From the NCBI GenBank assembly GCA_938084675.1, contig CALKGM010000026.1, forward strand, positions 1-64,000: a stretch of DNA of 64,000 nt. Reading direction: 5' to 3'. Below are positions 25,224 to 33,790 of this stretch, piece by piece. The position numbers and the translations under genes are program-made. This DNA comes from Candidatus Poseidoniaceae archaeon. Lineage in GTDB: Archaea; Thermoplasmatota; Poseidoniia; Poseidoniales; Poseidoniaceae. How positions within the stretch are numbered: the first letter of the stretch is position 1; each line of letters starts with the position of its first letter. The notes beneath the pieces are model-generated. The model was not told where the DNA came from and searched no databases. It was given only the letters and a program-made list of their open reading frames with translations.

Positions 25224-25382
25224 ATGAACCGAAGAACCTCTCAAAATCAGAGAAAAGTTCGACTGCCAAATATACTTCGCCGCCAGCCTAAGAAAGCCGT
25301 CGCGGAAGAAAACACCCAAGAGGTCGCTGCTAAAGCTGATGACCCTTCTTGCCAGACACGTGGCTGCGGCTGTGGAAATTGA
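25224..25382 (+). CDS. Possible 52-aa basic protein with Cys-rich end
   Basis: Too short for the ORF track on this strand. ATG 25224 opens a frame with a strongly basic first half (MNRRTSQNQRKVRLPNILRRQPKK), an acidic Ala-rich middle and the ending CQTRGCGCGN with three cysteines. No homologue recognised. The ordered charge pattern and the terminal Cys cluster argue for a real gene; the lack of a convincing TATA or ribosome-binding site argues against. It is convergent with the large membrane protein gene. Confidence 0.35.
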   Translation: MNRRTSQNQRKVRLPNILRRQPKKAVAEENTQEVAAKADDPSCQTRGCGCGN

Positions 25383-25504
25383 GGGCGAACTCAATCTTCA
25401 TTCGCTCAATGTGAGCACTCGGAAGACCCATTGCTACCGTTTCCACGCGCCCTGATACAGTGGGAATACAGGTGGCCGATACAGACGCTACTGTCGCGGA
25501 TGAG

Positions 25505-27655
25505 TCAGGAATGCACGGCTCGTAATCGGACGTAATGAACTCCAGAGGCGCCCCCATGCCCGTATTCTGAGGGGCTAAATGTGAACGATTCGTCCACAGT
25601 GGCTGGCAGTCCATCCTTATCAGCCAAAGGGCCGCTATGGGCAAACGAGGTTCCATTCCATGAAGCTGCATAGAATCTGTCGTCCGCCCTGAGGTCTTCG
25701 ATTGTTCCGTATTCCAGGTCAATTGCAGCATCTGGCCAAGCGTCAAATCTGAACACTGCGATATCGATTTCAATCGAAGTTGCATTCAATAAAGAAGGAC
25801 TCAGTGTTACATTATCATCATAGTGTCTTACCACTAAGAGGTCGTTGCGAATAAGGTCCGTTGTACCAACTTTATGCCCGTGCCATTGGTCGTTAACGGT
25901 GACAAAGGGTTCAATCAAAAGATCGCTCGGCTGGTACTCACCCGCAGTATCGTCAAACTCCCAAAGCACCATCCATCCTGTCGCCTCACTTAATCCGATA
26001 ACAGGAACCAACCAGGGTGCTTCAATGCACAACGTGACGTCTCGGGCACAGGGTTCTGGACTTCCACGATTTCTTGTGATGATGTGGCTTACCTCACGGT
26101 CACTCATCCAAGAACGAAGAGCGTCCAATGCATGAGGTGGTTCCTTCGAGTCTTCTTTGCTAAGCCATTTTATTTGGAGGTCTTTTGACGATGCAACAAG
26201 CGTTGCATCCTCTGGTACTTCATCCGCGATTGAGCGTAGCATGTCCACCCATTCATACGTCCTAGAGTGATAGTCATCGGTCTCGATAAGATGATTCGCA
26301 AATGGCGCAACCATTGTCAACACGACTACCAGCACACATAATGCCGGGCGGGCTGCTGAATCAAAACGAGTTTTCGTGGCATCTATCACCGTTGGTTTAT
26401 CTCCATCTCTTTCCGATGCGCCAATACTAAATTCGGGTTGTGGGTTAATCAATTGGCTCGTCCAAGTTATGAACGGGTCAAACGAACGGGCTGCAAGTGC
26501 ACAGAACAACGGAATCACCAAAATCATGTATCGCGCCTCTCCGTATCCGAGAAGCAAACTGTAGATCATGATGTGAGGGATGGTGATGGCTGAAACTACA
26601 GCAAGTTGGCTCCATTTTTTATCCCGAATGAGCAGGATAACACCTAACAGAGCAAGGAACCAAATTCCCTCTGAAAGAAGGTCGAATCGAAAATCTAAAT
26701 ATCCGAAAACAGAAAAGTTCTCTGCCGACCATCCAACGCCTTCAACCGGGTCCAGTGCACGGTCGACGGGCGCATTGATTTGTGGCCGCAACGATGCCAA
26801 TAGGTCACCTGTTTCCATCCAATCATTGAGCATGAAGGGAAGTACGGCAAATGACCAAGCAAGAATGAACCATATCATTGGCTTTATTTTTCGAGCCATT
26901 AATCCTGTAAATCCAAGAACGCCCAACAGATACGTGAATGAATATCTCGCCAAGGCCACTCCTCCCGATGAAAAACCAATGAAGAGCATCAAGATTGCTG
27001 AAGGCTTTTTCCAGTCAATATGCAATAAGAGATTCATGGCTGTAGTTGCCAGCATAGCCGCGAAAATTCCATGATAATATTTTGGGCCCCAGTCAATCAC
27101 AATGGGTGAAGTAATCGCTGCAACTGCAAATAGCGTAGCTGGCACTGTTGAAGCCCCGAGTCGTTTACCTAGAACGTAAGTCTGTAAGCCAAAAAGCAAC
27201 ACGATGCCTCGCATCAAAACCAGTGATAGTGACCCACCTTCATCAAAAGCAAGCGTTGAACTGAGCAAGACTGGCAATAATGGTGGCCTGAAAATGCGGT
27301 TACTGAAGGCCTCAAAATCCAAAATATCCGCATAGGTCGAAGCCTGTACAATATGGTACGCGCCGTCGTAGTGTACGGGATAACTTGTTGCAGGTCGAAG
27401 AAGCTCACAGAGAACGGTGATGGCAACAAGGGTAAGAAGCACCAAGTGAGAAGAGGTTGACTTGCTTGATGCTCCTGGAGCGAACCGTTGTGTGATGGAG
27501 TAACTAAGCGGCAACAAGAGCAGACAAGAAAGAATCGATGATTTGTACCCAAGGAGAATGAGATTCAGTTGCAACCATCCGAAAATCAGCACCACTATTG
27601 GGGCAAACAGAAACCACCGCTCAAAAGCGTCAACATCAATTGACTCCTTCTCCAT
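25505..27655 (-). CDS. GT-C-like polytopic membrane protein (putative glycosyltransferase)
   Basis: 716 residues from ATG 27655 (MEKESIDVDAFERW). The first 430 residues contain about ten membrane helices; the last 280 form an external domain. Between the first helices lies YPVHYDGAYHIVQASTYADILDFEAFSNRIFRPPLLPVLLSS, with an acidic residue in the first extracellular loop and a RPPL block, as in GT-C enzymes of the PMT/ArnT kind that use lipid-linked sugars. The C-terminal part includes a predicted beta domain (LINATSIEIDIAVFRFDAWP). The exact activity is unproven. A role in glycosylating surface proteins would fit the sugar genes elsewhere in the window. Confidence 0.55.
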   Translation of the reverse strand: MEKESIDVDAFERWFLFAPIVVLIFGWLQLNLILLGYKSSILSCLLLLPLSYSITQRFAPGASSKSTSSHLVLLTLVAITVLCELLRPATSYPVHYDGAYHIVQASTYADILDFEAFSNRIFRPPLLPVLLSSTLAFDEGGSLSLVLMRGIVLLFGLQTYVLGKRLGASTVPATLFAVAAITSPIVIDWGPKYYHGIFAAMLATTAMNLLLHIDWKKPSAILMLFIGFSSGGVALARYSFTYLLGVLGFTGLMARKIKPMIWFILAWSFAVLPFMLNDWMETGDLLASLRPQINAPVDRALDPVEGVGWSAENFSVFGYLDFRFDLLSEGIWFLALLGVILLIRDKKWSQLAVVSAITIPHIMIYSLLLGYGEARYMILVIPLFCALAARSFDPFITWTSQLINPQPEFSIGASERDGDKPTVIDATKTRFDSAARPALCVLVVVLTMVAPFANHLIETDDYHSRTYEWVDMLRSIADEVPEDATLVASSKDLQIKWLSKEDSKEPPHALDALRSWMSDREVSHIITRNRGSPEPCARDVTLCIEAPWLVPVIGLSEATGWMVLWEFDDTAGEYQPSDLLIEPFVTVNDQWHGHKVGTTDLIRNDLLVVRHYDDNVTLSPSLLNATSIEIDIAVFRFDAWPDAAIDLEYGTIEDLRADDRFYAASWNGTSFAHSGPLADKDGLPATVDESFTFSPSEYGHGGASGVHYVRLRAVHS

Positions 27656-27870
27656 GATTGACAAGGCATTGAAGTGGGGTTGTTGTTCTTGTGGTTCTAA
27701 ACGCAAACAAGGTAACCTTTCAGTCCACACCTTGGCTGCTCAATGCAGTTCATTCCCAAACCGATTCATGACATGTCTGTGGGAACCCATTCCAATGTGA
27801 TAGTTCAGCCACGACTTGGTGTCGTGCCGGCAACTGCCTCGTTTATGACTGCCCCGAGGGTGGATAGGCC

Positions 27871-28305
27871 ATGGACTGGAAAAAACATATTCGCACGGGC
27901 TCAAAAGCAGCAGGGGCTATGGCAGCCATCAATCTCCTGATTCTTGGATTTTTGATGGTTATTGGCTACACCACCACCCCACTTGACCCAAGAGGAGTTG
28001 AGATCCCAATTGTTGCTTTTGCAATTGCAACGGTGATCGGCGGAGGAATCGTTCCTGGCCTGGTTGGTACAGTGACTTGGGTGAAGGTTAACGAACGCTG
28101 GAGTGAGCAATCACGAATTCTGTTTACACTTCTTGCACTTGCACTTGCTTCATTCAGGACGCTTCCATTCACAAATCCGAGAGTCCCAACAGGTGATGCA
28201 TATGTTTTGACTGCTGTACTCCATTTCTCCACAGCAATCCTTGGGAGTTGGTTTATTCCTTCCTTCTCAAATGCTGAAACGTCCACCGGGGACGAAGGAT
28301 TTTGA
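27871..28305 (+). CDS. Four-helix membrane protein, unknown
   Basis: 144 residues with helices at about 20-37 (AINLLILGFLMVIGYTT), 48-70 (VAFAIATVIGGGIVPGLVGTVTWV), 83-97 (ILFTLLALALASF) and 113-132 (VLTAVLHFSTAILGSWFIP). The N-terminus is basic (MDWKKHIRTGSKA) and the C-terminus acidic, giving cytoplasmic ends by the positive-inside rule for the first. The layout resembles small DUF6069-type proteins, but this is not certain. Convergent with taw1, divergent from the GT-C-like gene. Confidence 0.55.
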   Translation: MDWKKHIRTGSKAAGAMAAINLLILGFLMVIGYTTTPLDPRGVEIPIVAFAIATVIGGGIVPGLVGTVTWVKVNERWSEQSRILFTLLALALASFRTLPFTNPRVPTGDAYVLTAVLHFSTAILGSWFIPSFSNAETSTGDEGF

Positions 28306-28359
28306 GACAGCGGCTTCGTTCCGATGGTTCGCTTCAGTTGCTGACTTTCAACACCCGAC

Positions 28360-29370
28360 TTAGGAAACGATAGGAAGGTGTTTCACAGAAGGGGCTATTC
28401 CCAAGTCGTCTGGGAAGAACATGGTTGGTTCTGGTACAGGAATTGGAGATATTTCTCGTCCAACCAGAGCGACACGGCTAGGGCGGGAGTCAGAAAGAAC
28501 CTCGCGGTTTGTAAGTGGGGCGATTTTGTTAGAGAAGTCCATGATATCGTCGTGGCTCGGCATGTTCTCCATCGACAAATTTTCCCGACTGTGTCCGACG
28601 AAGACGTAGCCTTTGTTTTCAATAAAGTCCGGGTCAGCACGATTGTCCAATGCGGCAAATTGGGAGATGTGTTCATCGCTCATATTGATCCCTTTCATCA
28701 GCGTGTGGCGGCATACGATTCGCGTGTCCAGAGAGGGGAGTAAGTCGATGGTCTTCTCGAATTGTTCCCATGCGCCGTGGTTGTATTTTGGTCGGCAAAC
28801 ATCGTCAAACACCTGCTTGTTTGGAGCATCAACCGAAACATAGAGTTGGGTTGGGAGGGTATCTAATTTTTCAAGAACCTTCGGCAGGGTTCCATTGGTT
28901 ACCAGCATGGTTGTCATTCCATGTTTGTGGCACAAATCCATATATTCTGAAAGGCGGGTGTAAAGGGTTGGCTCTCCATTAAGTGAAATTGCAACGTGTT
29001 TTGGGTTTTGGGCATCAAGCCACTTTTCACGAGGCACTTTTGGATTACCTCCAAAGCCAGAAAGAAGGCGACGCTGGGCGCGTACGGATTCGTAGAGCAA
29101 ATCAAGAGGGTCTTGGTCTGTGAGTTCGAGCGTGTCCATGTGGGGTTCTCGCCAACAGTACGTGCAAGCGAGATTGCACTGGTCGACAACTGGAGACATT
29201 TGCATGCAATTATGGCTTTCAACACCGTAGAATTTTCCCTTGTAACACTGTCGGTCACGAAGCAGAGATTCTTTGGTCCAGTGGCAGGTTTTCACACCGC
29301 CATGTTCGCCAACAATGTGGTAGCGTTGTTTCTGTAATTTGGCCTTGAGTTGTGGGTCCATTCCTGCCAT
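28360..29370 (-). CDS. taw1: tRNA 4-demethylwyosine synthase (Taw1/TYW1)
   Basis: 336 residues; radical SAM enzyme that condenses pyruvate with N1-methylguanosine-37 of tRNA-Phe to form imidazoline-ring 4-demethylwyosine. The radical SAM motif CNLACTYCW (CxxxCxxC) is clear, with the upstream cysteines of the second cluster in KTCHWTK, RQCYKGKFYG and HNCMQMSP. Other family blocks: HVAISLNGEPTLYTRLSEYMDLCH, LYVSVDAPN, IVCRHTLMKGINM, ENKGYVFVGHSR. Like other archaeal forms it lacks the flavodoxin domain of eukaryotic TYW1. The substrate m1G37 is made by Trm5; a Trm5/Taw2-like gene lies at 62.7-63.8 kb. Confidence 0.93.
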   Translation of the reverse strand: MAGMDPQLKAKLQKQRYHIVGEHGGVKTCHWTKESLLRDRQCYKGKFYGVESHNCMQMSPVVDQCNLACTYCWREPHMDTLELTDQDPLDLLYESVRAQRRLLSGFGGNPKVPREKWLDAQNPKHVAISLNGEPTLYTRLSEYMDLCHKHGMTTMLVTNGTLPKVLEKLDTLPTQLYVSVDAPNKQVFDDVCRPKYNHGAWEQFEKTIDLLPSLDTRIVCRHTLMKGINMSDEHISQFAALDNRADPDFIENKGYVFVGHSRENLSMENMPSHDDIMDFSNKIAPLTNREVLSDSRPSRVALVGREISPIPVPEPTMFFPDDLGIAPSVKHLPIVS

Positions 29371-29480
29371 GCAATCACACCCTTAGCCGTAATCCTCTGT
29401 TGGGCATTTGCCCGGTAGGGAGCGGCTCGGATGATGACTCGTCAGGTTTCAATGATATCAAAGCCTCGTTGAGATAATGA

Positions 29481-29489
29481 CTTTAATTT
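29481..29489 (+). promoter_or_regulatory. TATA-like element for the 29508 gene
   Basis: CTTTAATTT is centred 23 nt before ATG 29508 with no ribosome-binding site in between, the arrangement of a leaderless archaeal transcript. Confidence 0.4.
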
Positions 29490-29507
29490 GGGCCTCTGTG
29501 GAGAACT

Positions 29508-30014
29508 ATGGGGTTGTTTGATTCAAAGGGGTCCACCCTGAAGTTTTTGCTTCAATACCTCATCGGTTTCCTTGCGTTTTGGGGAGGATTAGCTGCTGTC
29601 TTCCTCTTCTTCAACAACTCAGATTCAGTTGTCATAAACGCTGACGGGGAAGTTCACCTTGGAGCGCCAGAGACCTATTTCCAAATCATGTATGTCATTG
29701 GACCAGCAATACTTTGCATTAGTATGATTCTTAGTTCAATACTGGTTGGTTTAATGACTGGGGTTCGGAAGGGTGCTGAAGCCATGTTCATCGGAATTGC
29801 CTGTACGCTTCTCGTTGGTTTTTTTGTGACCAGCATGATCTCTGGTGCGCTGGACAACAATTTCTACGACGCCACGGGAACATTCGGCCTGATTGAAATT
29901 CCCTCTGAAGCAACATATGCATCCAACCTCTTCATAGGAAACCTCATGCTTTGGGCTAATTTTCTATTAGAAGTTATTCGCTTTAAACCCGAGAAGGTGT
30001 TAGTGGAATTGTGA
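29508..30014 (+). CDS. Four-helix membrane protein, unknown
   Basis: 168 residues. Helices at about 11-34 (FLLQYLIGFLAFWGGLAAVFLFF), 57-84 (FQIMYVIGPAILCISMILSSILVGLMTG), 91-113 (AMFIGIACTLLVGFFVTSMISG) and 141-157 (NLFIGNLMLWANFLLEVI). Short acidic external loops contain SVVINADGEVHLG and NNFYDATGTFGLIEIPSEA. No family recognised. A TATA-like box 23 nt before the ATG supports the start. Confidence 0.6.
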   Translation: MGLFDSKGSTLKFLLQYLIGFLAFWGGLAAVFLFFNNSDSVVINADGEVHLGAPETYFQIMYVIGPAILCISMILSSILVGLMTGVRKGAEAMFIGIACTLLVGFFVTSMISGALDNNFYDATGTFGLIEIPSEATYASNLFIGNLMLWANFLLEVIRFKPEKVLVEL

Positions 30015-30108
30015 AATACGCTCTACTTTGGAGCATTGAACAACCCGTTCTTGAAGATTTAACGCTCCAAACTATGTCGGAAATAAATCATTGGCCTTTT
30101 CCCGAAGT

Positions 30109-32247
30109 TCACTTGCTAAGAAGTGGGATAAATGCATTTGCAGCCTTTTCGCAAGCATTGGCAACGTCATCAAGGCGTTGCAAAACCCGGTACATGTGCA
30201 TGGCTGCAAGCGGTGAATCGTCCCCGTTGCTGAACACATACCTTGCTGCTTCTGCCTCAACTGTATCTGCCTCGTGCTCCATGAGATTCACTTCTTTGAT
30301 CTGCTTTGCAAGTTCATCTCGAGCTGCTTTGGTTTCCCCACTGATGGTAAACTCCCTCAGTGCGTTGACGGTGTCTTCGTAAGTAGCAACCGTTGCTGCA
30401 ACCGCTTCAGCCATTTTCTTGAGGTTGATTTTCGCTTCATCATCGTCAAAGAGGTCTCGGAATGCAAGCTGTTCAGCAACGTTCTGAGCATAGTCAGCGA
30501 TTCGGTCTTGACGTGAGACCATATGAAGGAAATCATCCATGCCAACCTGGACGCCAAACCTCATGTCGTCACTCACCATTTTACGAAGTTCTGCCTTCAC
30601 GTTGTCAGCTTCTAACTCAGCCTCGATTGTGGCCTTTATCGCTTGGGATGGGTCATTTCCATCACATGCATCGTTTACTGCCTTGAGCATGTGATTCACG
30701 GTTACTTCGACCGTTTGAGCGTGCTCGTGGAATTTGTGGAATGGAGATACAATCAACCTGTCTTGACTGGCGTCGGACAGCGCGTCTTCGATGTGGATTT
30801 CTCCGCCACTTTTCCAAATTGCGTATCCGACGGCAATGAATGAAATCGGTAGAATCACGATCATGTTCAACACGGAGCCGCCCGAACCAACAAAGAGAAC
30901 AATGGCTCCAAATGCTGCTACTGGGACACTCGCTACCCAGGAGGCTGCAATTTTGCCAAACACTCGGAAATCTACGGCTTTTGCACCGCCAGCAAGCCCT
31001 ACACCAACAACGGCACCGACCAATGTATGGGTTGTTGACACTGGAACGGCAAGGAAAGGCATTGAAAAGATGAGAATTGTCGTCGCTGCTCCGAATTCAG
31101 CTGCAAAACCACGGGTTGGTGTAATGTCGGTGATTTTCTTACCGATGGTTTCCATAACCCGCCAACCCCATGTCATGACACCGATTGCGATACCAACAGA
31201 GCCGAGGAGAACGAGCCAAAGCGGGATCGGGGCTTGCTCAGCCAACTGAAGTTCGGGGTTAGAGAACACGTCCCAAACGGCGGCCATTGGTCCAATAGCA
31301 TTCGACCGGTCGTTCGCTCCGTGTGCGAAAGCGACGTATGCTGCAGTAATGATTTGCAACCAAACAAAGATTCGTTCTACACCCTTGAATCCCCGCACTT
31401 CTTCCTCGATGTCAACTCTGCGAAGAACGAAGTAGAGGATAAGGCTTGCAATTGCGCCAATCATGGCTGCAAGAAACAAAGCGTTGAGTGGAAGCCATGC
31501 ATTTTCTGCGTAGGGATTGAAGACGCCATTTTCCTTTGCAGGTAACCAGTTGGATTTGTCAATCCAACCGTTTGAATCTGCTCTTGAAATAAAACCCTTG
31601 AGGGCTTTGAATTGTAGAGCGAGACCCAGGACAAAAAATGTGGGGAAGGCAAGGATAGGAGCGAGCCACTTTGACCGAGATACGGGGTCGTCGTTATCCA
31701 ATACGGTTTTCTTGATAATCATGTACGAAAAGAAGGCGATGAGGGCGCCCATCAACGGGCTTGCAACCCAAGACATGACAACTTGGCCAACTTTCTCCCA
31801 GTTGATGAGTTCCATTTCCCACTTGACTTCAAGGACCAATCCAACACCGATGATTCCACCAATAATCGAGTGAGTCGTAGACACGGGGAGCCCCATTCGT
31901 GTCGCGATGGTCAGCCATGTAGCGGCCGCCATCATTGCTGCAATGAATCCCAGGGCGATGTCTTGAGACAAGAGTGTGTCGACAACAACTCCATCATCAT
32001 TGAACGGCACGACAAGAATACCCTTTCGGACCGTATCGGTCACGGCGTCTCCAGCGAAAAAGGCTCCAGCGAATTCAAAGATTGCAGCAATGATCACCGC
32101 TTGTTTGAGTGTTAGCGCTCGTGAACCAACAGAGGTCCCCATAGCGTTTGCGACATCGTTTGCTCCAATGTTCCATGCCATGTAGGCACAGACGACAATT
32201 GACAGACCGATTAAAATGAGAATAAGAGGCTCCATGTTACCCTCCAT
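30109..32247 (-). CDS. pit: PiT-type phosphate transporter fused to a PhoU-like DUF47 domain
   Basis: 712 residues from ATG 32247 (MEGNMEPLIL); the track's 32334 start runs into the promoter. Residues 1-500 are a PiT/Pho-4 family phosphate permease with both signature repeats: YMAWNIGANDVANAMGTSVGSRALTLKQAVIIAAIFE and AYVAFAHGANDRSNAIGPMAAVW, plus paired LPVSTTHSIIGGIIGVG and VPVSTTHTLVGAVVGVG. The last 200 residues are helical and soluble (HKFHEHAQTVEVTVNHMLKAVNDAC ... MVSRQDRIADYAQNVAEQLAFRDLF ... LQRLDDVANACEKAANAF), matching DUF47/PhoU-like proteins that normally are separate genes beside pit. Covalent fusion suggests the domain gates the transporter. Divergent from a PhoU-domain regulator. 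Confidence 0.87.
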   Translation of the reverse strand: MEGNMEPLILILIGLSIVVCAYMAWNIGANDVANAMGTSVGSRALTLKQAVIIAAIFEFAGAFFAGDAVTDTVRKGILVVPFNDDGVVVDTLLSQDIALGFIAAMMAAATWLTIATRMGLPVSTTHSIIGGIIGVGLVLEVKWEMELINWEKVGQVVMSWVASPLMGALIAFFSYMIIKKTVLDNDDPVSRSKWLAPILAFPTFFVLGLALQFKALKGFISRADSNGWIDKSNWLPAKENGVFNPYAENAWLPLNALFLAAMIGAIASLILYFVLRRVDIEEEVRGFKGVERIFVWLQIITAAYVAFAHGANDRSNAIGPMAAVWDVFSNPELQLAEQAPIPLWLVLLGSVGIAIGVMTWGWRVMETIGKKITDITPTRGFAAEFGAATTILIFSMPFLAVPVSTTHTLVGAVVGVGLAGGAKAVDFRVFGKIAASWVASVPVAAFGAIVLFVGSGGSVLNMIVILPISFIAVGYAIWKSGGEIHIEDALSDASQDRLIVSPFHKFHEHAQTVEVTVNHMLKAVNDACDGNDPSQAIKATIEAELEADNVKAELRKMVSDDMRFGVQVGMDDFLHMVSRQDRIADYAQNVAEQLAFRDLFDDDEAKINLKKMAEAVAATVATYEDTVNALREFTISGETKAARDELAKQIKEVNLMEHEADTVEAEAARYVFSNGDDSPLAAMHMYRVLQRLDDVANACEKAANAFIPLLSK

Positions 32248-32267
32248 AGAATATTGGTACTTATACG

Positions 32268-32290
32268 AGATTATGTATAATCTATATAGA
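32268..32290. promoter_or_regulatory. Palindromic elements in the divergent phosphate promoter
   Basis: Two adjoining palindromes lie between the divergent transporter and regulator genes: AGATTAT-GT-ATAATCT (32268-32283) and TCTATATAGA (32281-32290, a perfect 10-bp palindrome sharing TCT). The first is centred 28 nt before the transporter ATG at 32247 and the second 25 nt before the regulator ATG at 32311, so they coincide with the TATA positions of both genes. They may be TATA boxes only, or TATA boxes overlapped by an operator. Confidence 0.5.
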
Positions 32291-32310
32291 GGTATATTGG
32301 AGCGTACGTT

Positions 32311-33363
32311 ATGGCTCTTGGACCGGGTGACCACGAAGTGCGGAAATTACAGTCAACGGGTGGCAGTACGTTCACGTTGAGCCTTCCAAAGCCCTGGATC
32401 CTCGAGCAGCAGTTGAAATCTCGTGATTCACTCCGAATTGATTGGAGACCTAGTGGTGCATTAAGAGTCACTCCTCTGGACATGGCAACATCTCTTGAGA
32501 AGCACGTATACTTCAATTTTGATACCCTTCCGGAAAACAGTCTTCATGACCATTTGATGGGCGCATACATCTCCGGTGCTGACCTGATAACCATTGAATT
32601 TGAGGAAGGGGGTCGTCAATCATTAAATCATCCAATTCGGCGGTTTCTGCGAGCAACGCGGGGTTTTGAAATAATAGATGAAAGAGAAACACGTATTGAC
32701 TTGCGCTGCCTTCTAAATGCGGGAGACATGCCCCTCCATTCGAGTCTCAACCGTATGTATCTCCAAGTAACATCACTGATGAGAGACGTCATTAGTGTAT
32801 TTGAGGGAGGAGATAAGGAATTTTTCAGCGATGCGGAAGAACGAGAAAGTGAAGTCGACGCATTGCTGTATTTGATTGAACGGCAAGTTCGGATCTTGTT
32901 AGATTCTCACATGGTGGCGACAAAACTGAACCTTACACGAACTCAGGCTCTTGAATATGCCAATCTAGCCCGATGTCTAGAGCGTATGATGGACCACGCA
33001 TTTACCATGACGCAATTCGTTGTTGAATACCCACATCTCATCAACCCACATACCAGAGAAAGTCCGATTTACCATGTGCCGGAATGGCAGTCAGCATTGA
33101 AGGAATTGATGATTAACATACGGACGAGAGATTCAACGCGAATTGAAGAGGCCCGTCATCAATTGAAAGCTCTCCAAGAAACGCTTCTCGCCTATGAGCA
33201 CACATTACTGAGCAAAAAGGGAACCAACCAGTGGATGGCGCAAAACTTGAGCCTGTCGGAATCTGTGCGTCGTCTGTGCGCATATTCTCGCGATTTCGGA
33301 GAAATCCTCCTCAATATGAAGATTTCAACCGAAATGATGCGGGTTCGTGAAGTGGTGTTGTAA
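32311..33363 (+). CDS. PhoU-domain regulator with N-terminal AbrB/SpoVT-like domain
   Basis: 350 residues. The N-terminus (EVRKLQSTGGSTFTLSLPKPWILEQQLKSRDSLRIDWRPSGALRVTPL) has the swapped-hairpin AbrB-like pattern found at the start of archaeal PhoU-type regulators, a DNA-binding fold. From about residue 140, two PhoU-like three-helix bundles follow (LNRMYLQVTSLMRDVISVFEGG ... SEVDALLYLIERQVRILL ... ARCLERMMDHAFTMTQFV). Family members are phosphate-uptake regulators. Placement back-to-back with the phosphate transporter supports control of that gene and of itself through the shared promoter. The mRNA is probably leaderless. Confidence 0.8.
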   Translation: MALGPGDHEVRKLQSTGGSTFTLSLPKPWILEQQLKSRDSLRIDWRPSGALRVTPLDMATSLEKHVYFNFDTLPENSLHDHLMGAYISGADLITIEFEEGGRQSLNHPIRRFLRATRGFEIIDERETRIDLRCLLNAGDMPLHSSLNRMYLQVTSLMRDVISVFEGGDKEFFSDAEERESEVDALLYLIERQVRILLDSHMVATKLNLTRTQALEYANLARCLERMMDHAFTMTQFVVEYPHLINPHTRESPIYHVPEWQSALKELMINIRTRDSTRIEEARHQLKALQETLLAYEHTLLSKKGTNQWMAQNLSLSESVRRLCAYSRDFGEILLNMKISTEMMRVREVVL

Positions 33364-33470
33364 AATACAGTTGGTTTATTTTAAACACCTATGTGTTGGC
33401 GAATTCACCGCTGATTGATATAGGGCGGAGTGCAACTATAACATGAGAAACAACTCAGAAGATGAGCACT

Positions 33471-33635
33471 ATGGACAAAGAATTGGAAACCTACGTAGAA
33501 TTGACGATGACGAGCCAAAAATACCGAAGCGGTATCTTTGGTTCAATGCTTGACCGCCTTGCAACAGCCATTGCATTTTATCGCAGTGGCGTTGACAATC
33601 GTGGAGTTTACCACGCACGGAAGGGGGCGTACTGA
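33471..33635 (+). CDS. Microprotein A (54 aa), paralogue of the following ORF
   Basis: Missed by the ORF track. From ATG 33471 it reads MDKELETYVELTMTSQKYRSGIFGS, then a helical segment with a basic end (HARKGAY). Its first 25 residues align without gaps to the next ORF with 13 identities, which is the main evidence that it is coding. The stop codon is immediately followed by the ATG of that ORF. An in-frame ATG lies at 33462. A second overlapping frame from ATG 33443 (36 codons, 23 nt after a TATA-like GATATAG) also exists but shows no paralogy. Function unknown. Confidence 0.5.
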   Translation: MDKELETYVELTMTSQKYRSGIFGSMLDRLATAIAFYRSGVDNRGVYHARKGAY

Positions 33636-33752
33636 ATGGACGACTATCTCGAGTCCTACGTTGATCAGGCCATGAATGCCCAAGTGCTTCGCAACGGTAT
33701 CTTCCGTTCTTCACCACTTTCCTGGGTCAAGGGCCTTTTCTCTAAGAAGTAA
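33636..33752 (+). CDS. Microprotein B (38 aa), paralogue of the preceding ORF
   Basis: Reads MDDYLESYVDQAMNAQVLRNGIFRS and ends with the basic, possibly amphipathic SWVKGLFSKK. The ATG abuts the stop of microprotein A, and the shared pattern MD-x-x-LE-x-YV-x3-M-x2-Q-x2-R-x-GIF-x-S shows common descent. The AlkB-like hydroxylase gene begins 38 bases downstream, so the three may be cotranscribed. No known family recognised. Confidence 0.5.
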   Translation: MDDYLESYVDQAMNAQVLRNGIFRSSPLSWVKGLFSKK

Positions 33753-33790
33753 GGATAGGTTTTACAAGAACCGTCAGATTGTTTTTATCG

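Noticed and set aside
25330-25785. Frameshifted continuation of the GT-C-like protein
   Set aside because: The main frame ends naturally (VHYVRLRAVHS) and the overlapping 151-aa frame is low in protein-like character, so no frameshift is needed.
29430-29507. Possible C/D box RNA (ATGATGA near 29434)
   Set aside because: A C-box-like ATGATGA is present, but no CTGA box follows at a suitable distance and no terminal stem is visible.
33443-33553. 36-codon ORF starting at ATG 33443, 23 nt after a TATA-like sequence
   Set aside because: It overlaps microprotein A in another frame. Only the 33471 frame shows paralogy with microprotein B. Left open as a possible leader peptide but not called.
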